Shown here in pieces: positions 62,215 through 64,000 of a stretch of DNA of 64,000 nucleotides. Position numbers and translations under genes: made by a program. Origin of the DNA: Litoribacter populi (GTDB lineage Bacteria; Bacteroidota; Bacteroidia; Cytophagales; Cyclobacteriaceae); assembly GCF_007483685.1 (NCBI RefSeq), contig NZ_VMKN01000002.1, positions 459,452-523,451 on the forward strand. Reading direction: 5' to 3'. A model generated the notes under the pieces. That model saw only the letters and a program-made list of their open reading frames with translations, had not been told where the DNA came from and made no database searches. The first letter of the stretch is position 1. The number at the start of each line of letters is the position of its first letter.

Positions 62215-62345
62215 TATAAACAAAATTTACATAGAGCTTCGCCGAACCAATCCCATTGGGACGTGCTACCGACATTTCGAAAAGTTAAAAACGGGACAAA
62301 AGCCTGGCTTTTGTCCCGGGGCACCTGCGCCCTAGCTTTTTGGAG
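62215..62345. repeat. Nested-palindrome intergenic element (REP-like)
   Basis: Three hairpin-forming motifs follow each other: CCCA-TT-GGGA near 62251-62262, GGGACAAAAG/CTTTTGTCCC at 62294-62318 and GGGC-acctgc-GCCC near 62319-62333. Phrases such as GTGCTACCGACATTTCG between them resemble interspersed elements I recall from Bacteroidota genomes. Assignment is from memory. Confidence 0.4.
62288..62319 (-). terminator. Terminator after the Wzc-like gene
   Basis: On the minus strand CGGGACAAAAG and CTTTTGTCCCG form an 11-bp stem followed by TTTTT. It isolates the Wzc-like gene from the wzx operon. Confidence 0.75.
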
Positions 62346-62348
62346 TTA

Positions 62349-64000
62349 TCAGATGGCTGCATTTTTTCTCATGCCGCCAAATACTCTTTTGAACAATCCC
62401 GGCTTCTCTGGCTCGGCATAGTAACCGTATCCGTACCCACCGTACTGCATTTCTTTTTCTGAGATGCCATTGAAGATTGCATAGAAATTCTTAATGTTCT
62501 TTCTAGCTTTCAATGCATTGGCATGTTCGATAAATACCTTCTGGCTATAGTTGTATCTCAATACATAGAAGGTGAGGTCAACAAGCTTCAATAATTCAAG
62601 GGTTTCACTTGCTAGACCAATCGGCGGTGTATCCAAGATGACTACATCATATTTGGTCTTCAAATCATTGACCATATCAGAGAATCTATCATCAGAGATA
62701 AGTTCAGATGGGTTTGGAGGAATAGGTCCCGCCGTCAAAATATCTAAGTTTTTAAATTTAGTTGGCTGGATTACATCTTCCACTTTATTCGCTTGTTCGC
62801 TTAGATAGGTAGATAAACCTCTCTTATTATTCAATCCAAAATCAGCAAAGATTTTTGGTTTTCTTAAGTCACAGCCAACAAGTATGGTTTTCTTCCCACT
62901 CAAGCTATATACAGAAGCCAAGTTCATGGCGCAAAAAGTCTTACCTTCTCCCGATATGCTTGAAGTCAGCATGATGGTCATCTGCTTATCCTTACTAAAG
63001 GCATAAGTAATGTTGGACCTTAGTGACCTGAACGCTTCAGTAACTGGTTCTCTACTTTCTTTGAGCACTACCAGGTTGGTATTCCTCTTATTATTACCGA
63101 TTCTGGCCATGACAGGAAGATGCAATTGCTTCTCCAATTCACGGATATCATTAATCTTGTTGTTGAAGAAATCCTTAACAGTGATTAGTGCAATTGGAAA
63201 TAGAAGTCCAAGTAAAACACCCACCAGATAGTTTTGCATTGGCTTAGGGGCAATTGCAATATTGTTAGGAACTGCCATCTCAATAATCTTACTTGATGCA
63301 GTATTGGACGCTTTTGAAATTGCCGCCTCAGCTCTTCTCTGAAGAAGGAAGTTATATATTCCTTCATTCAGCGTGAATTCCCTTTTCATTTTTAACAGAT
63401 TTTGCTCTGTCTCAGGAAGTCGGGAAAAACTACCTTCAATCTTAGCAATCCTTGCGTCAAGATCTCTAATCAGCATCTCAGCATTGTTATCCACATTCCT
63501 TAGAACTTCTTTCAAGCTAGAATTCAGGTCCCTGATTTTACGGGTAACTTCTCTTACCGCCGGCGAAGCTTCAGTCTGAGTGGCTAGCAATCGACTTTTC
63601 TCTGTCTGTAAGGTGATCAAGTTTTCAATAAGGCTATTTAAGATAGGGTCCTCTATTCCCGCACCTGAAGGAACCACAATTTCATCGTATTCTTCCCTTA
63701 CTAGATACGTTTCCAATCTTTTATAATAATCTCTTTTAAATCTCTCTCTGGCAACATTTTGCTCCAATTCTGACAACTGCCCAAACAAGGCCCCTCCTTC
63801 CTGAGTCATGTCATAAGTCCTATTGGCACTTCTGTATTGACCCATTTGACTTTCAACCCTGGATAAGGAATCAGCCACACCCGAAATTTGGCTGTCAATA
63901 AAGGCTACAGTATTTCCCGCTATACGGTTTTTCTGTTCGAGCTCTTGCTCCAAGAACTTCTCCATCAACCTATTAAGGTAATCTTTGCCTTTTTTAGGAT
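62349..64000 (-). CDS. Wzc-like chain-length determinant / BY-kinase, 5' end beyond window
   Basis: The reading frame continues past the right edge (about 550 residues visible), so the N-terminus and first transmembrane helix are missing. The visible part begins within the Wzz periplasmic region (YLNRLMEKFLEQELEQKN), followed by coiled coils and a second membrane helix (YLVGVLLGLLFPIALITV). The cytoplasmic kinase has Walker A SSISGEGKTFCAMNLA, Walker A' VGCDLRKPK and Walker B VVILDTPPIG. The C-terminal tyrosine cluster YGGYGYGYY is the autophosphorylation site. GumC-CpsD fusions of this type control chain length and export of capsule or exopolysaccharide, reset by a tyrosine phosphatase not seen here. 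It forms its own transcription unit, ended by the terminator at 62288-62319. Confidence 0.93.
   Translation of the reverse strand, partial: PKKGKDYLNRLMEKFLEQELEQKNRIAGNTVAFIDSQISGVADSLSRVESQMGQYRSANRTYDMTQEGGALFGQLSELEQNVARERFKRDYYKRLETYLVREEYDEIVVPSGAGIEDPILNSLIENLITLQTEKSRLLATQTEASPAVREVTRKIRDLNSSLKEVLRNVDNNAEMLIRDLDARIAKIEGSFSRLPETEQNLLKMKREFTLNEGIYNFLLQRRAEAAISKASNTASSKIIEMAVPNNIAIAPKPMQNYLVGVLLGLLFPIALITVKDFFNNKINDIRELEKQLHLPVMARIGNNKRNTNLVVLKESREPVTEAFRSLRSNITYAFSKDKQMTIMLTSSISGEGKTFCAMNLASVYSLSGKKTILVGCDLRKPKIFADFGLNNKRGLSTYLSEQANKVEDVIQPTKFKNLDILTAGPIPPNPSELISDDRFSDMVNDLKTKYDVVILDTPPIGLASETLELLKLVDLTFYVLRYNYSQKVFIEHANALKARKNIKNFYAIFNGISEKEMQYGGYGYGYYAEPEKPGLFKRVFGGMRKNAAI

Overview
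The window looks like a chromosome segment of a Bacteroidota bacterium, most likely order Cytophagales and possibly Cyclobacteriaceae. The evidence is near-perfect TAnnTTTG -7 promoter boxes, almost no Shine-Dalgarno sequences, AT-rich intergenic DNA, lipoproteins with acidic residues after the lipobox cysteine, and the families present (DUF4197, carboxypeptidase-regulatory-like proteins, GumC/Wzc fusion). The species call is inference. I see no rRNA, CRISPR array or intact insertion sequence.

Positions 1-28451 are mainly housekeeping genes: an Omp85-type outer membrane protein coupled to a secreted protein cut by the window edge, hemW, a DUF721 protein, a DUF4197 lipoprotein, and an RsbU/RsbV/RsbW-like partner-switching module. 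Next come three overlapping periplasmic foldase genes (two PpiC/SurA-type, one degenerate), pheS, a giant AsmA-like repeat protein, an RluA-type pseudouridine synthase, a PLP-dependent desulfhydrase/deaminase, a small regulator, a HAD nucleotidase, pruA, a thioredoxin, a TspO-like membrane protein and two M14-type carboxypeptidase paralogues. The second of these has lost its zinc site. At 17823-17981 (minus strand) lies a probable independent small RNA with its own promoter, a tRNA-like cloverleaf and a terminator. Its 3' segment is almost perfectly complementary to the pruA mRNA leader and start codon, 4.3 kb away.

Positions 29041-64000 form a large exopolysaccharide locus. A polyprenyl-phosphate glycosylphosphotransferase starts it. 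Four tandem paralogous secreted polysaccharide-lyase-like proteins (31336-37593) follow, each with a different C-terminal tail and, for the first three, leaders of about 0.9-1 kb. Then come a polysaccharide deacetylase, a PRMT-like methyltransferase, a formyltransferase, six paralogous GNAT/CelD-type acyltransferases (38826-52420) and a DegT-type aminotransferase. A minus-strand operon follows: wzx flippase, wzy-like polymerase, three GT4 glycosyltransferases, a ParB/Srx-like unknown, a DUF354 protein and an AlgD-type GDP-mannose 6-dehydrogenase. A Wzc-like tyrosine kinase runs off the right edge.

My reading is that the locus makes an acidic, probably mannuronate-containing and N-acylated/N-formylated polysaccharide. 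The acyltransferase array would decorate it and the lyase-like lipoprotein array would bind or trim it. The expanded acyltransferase and lyase arrays, the PRMT-like enzyme beside proteins with Arg-rich tails, and the tRNA-like RNA with its pruA-complementary segment are the most unusual features.
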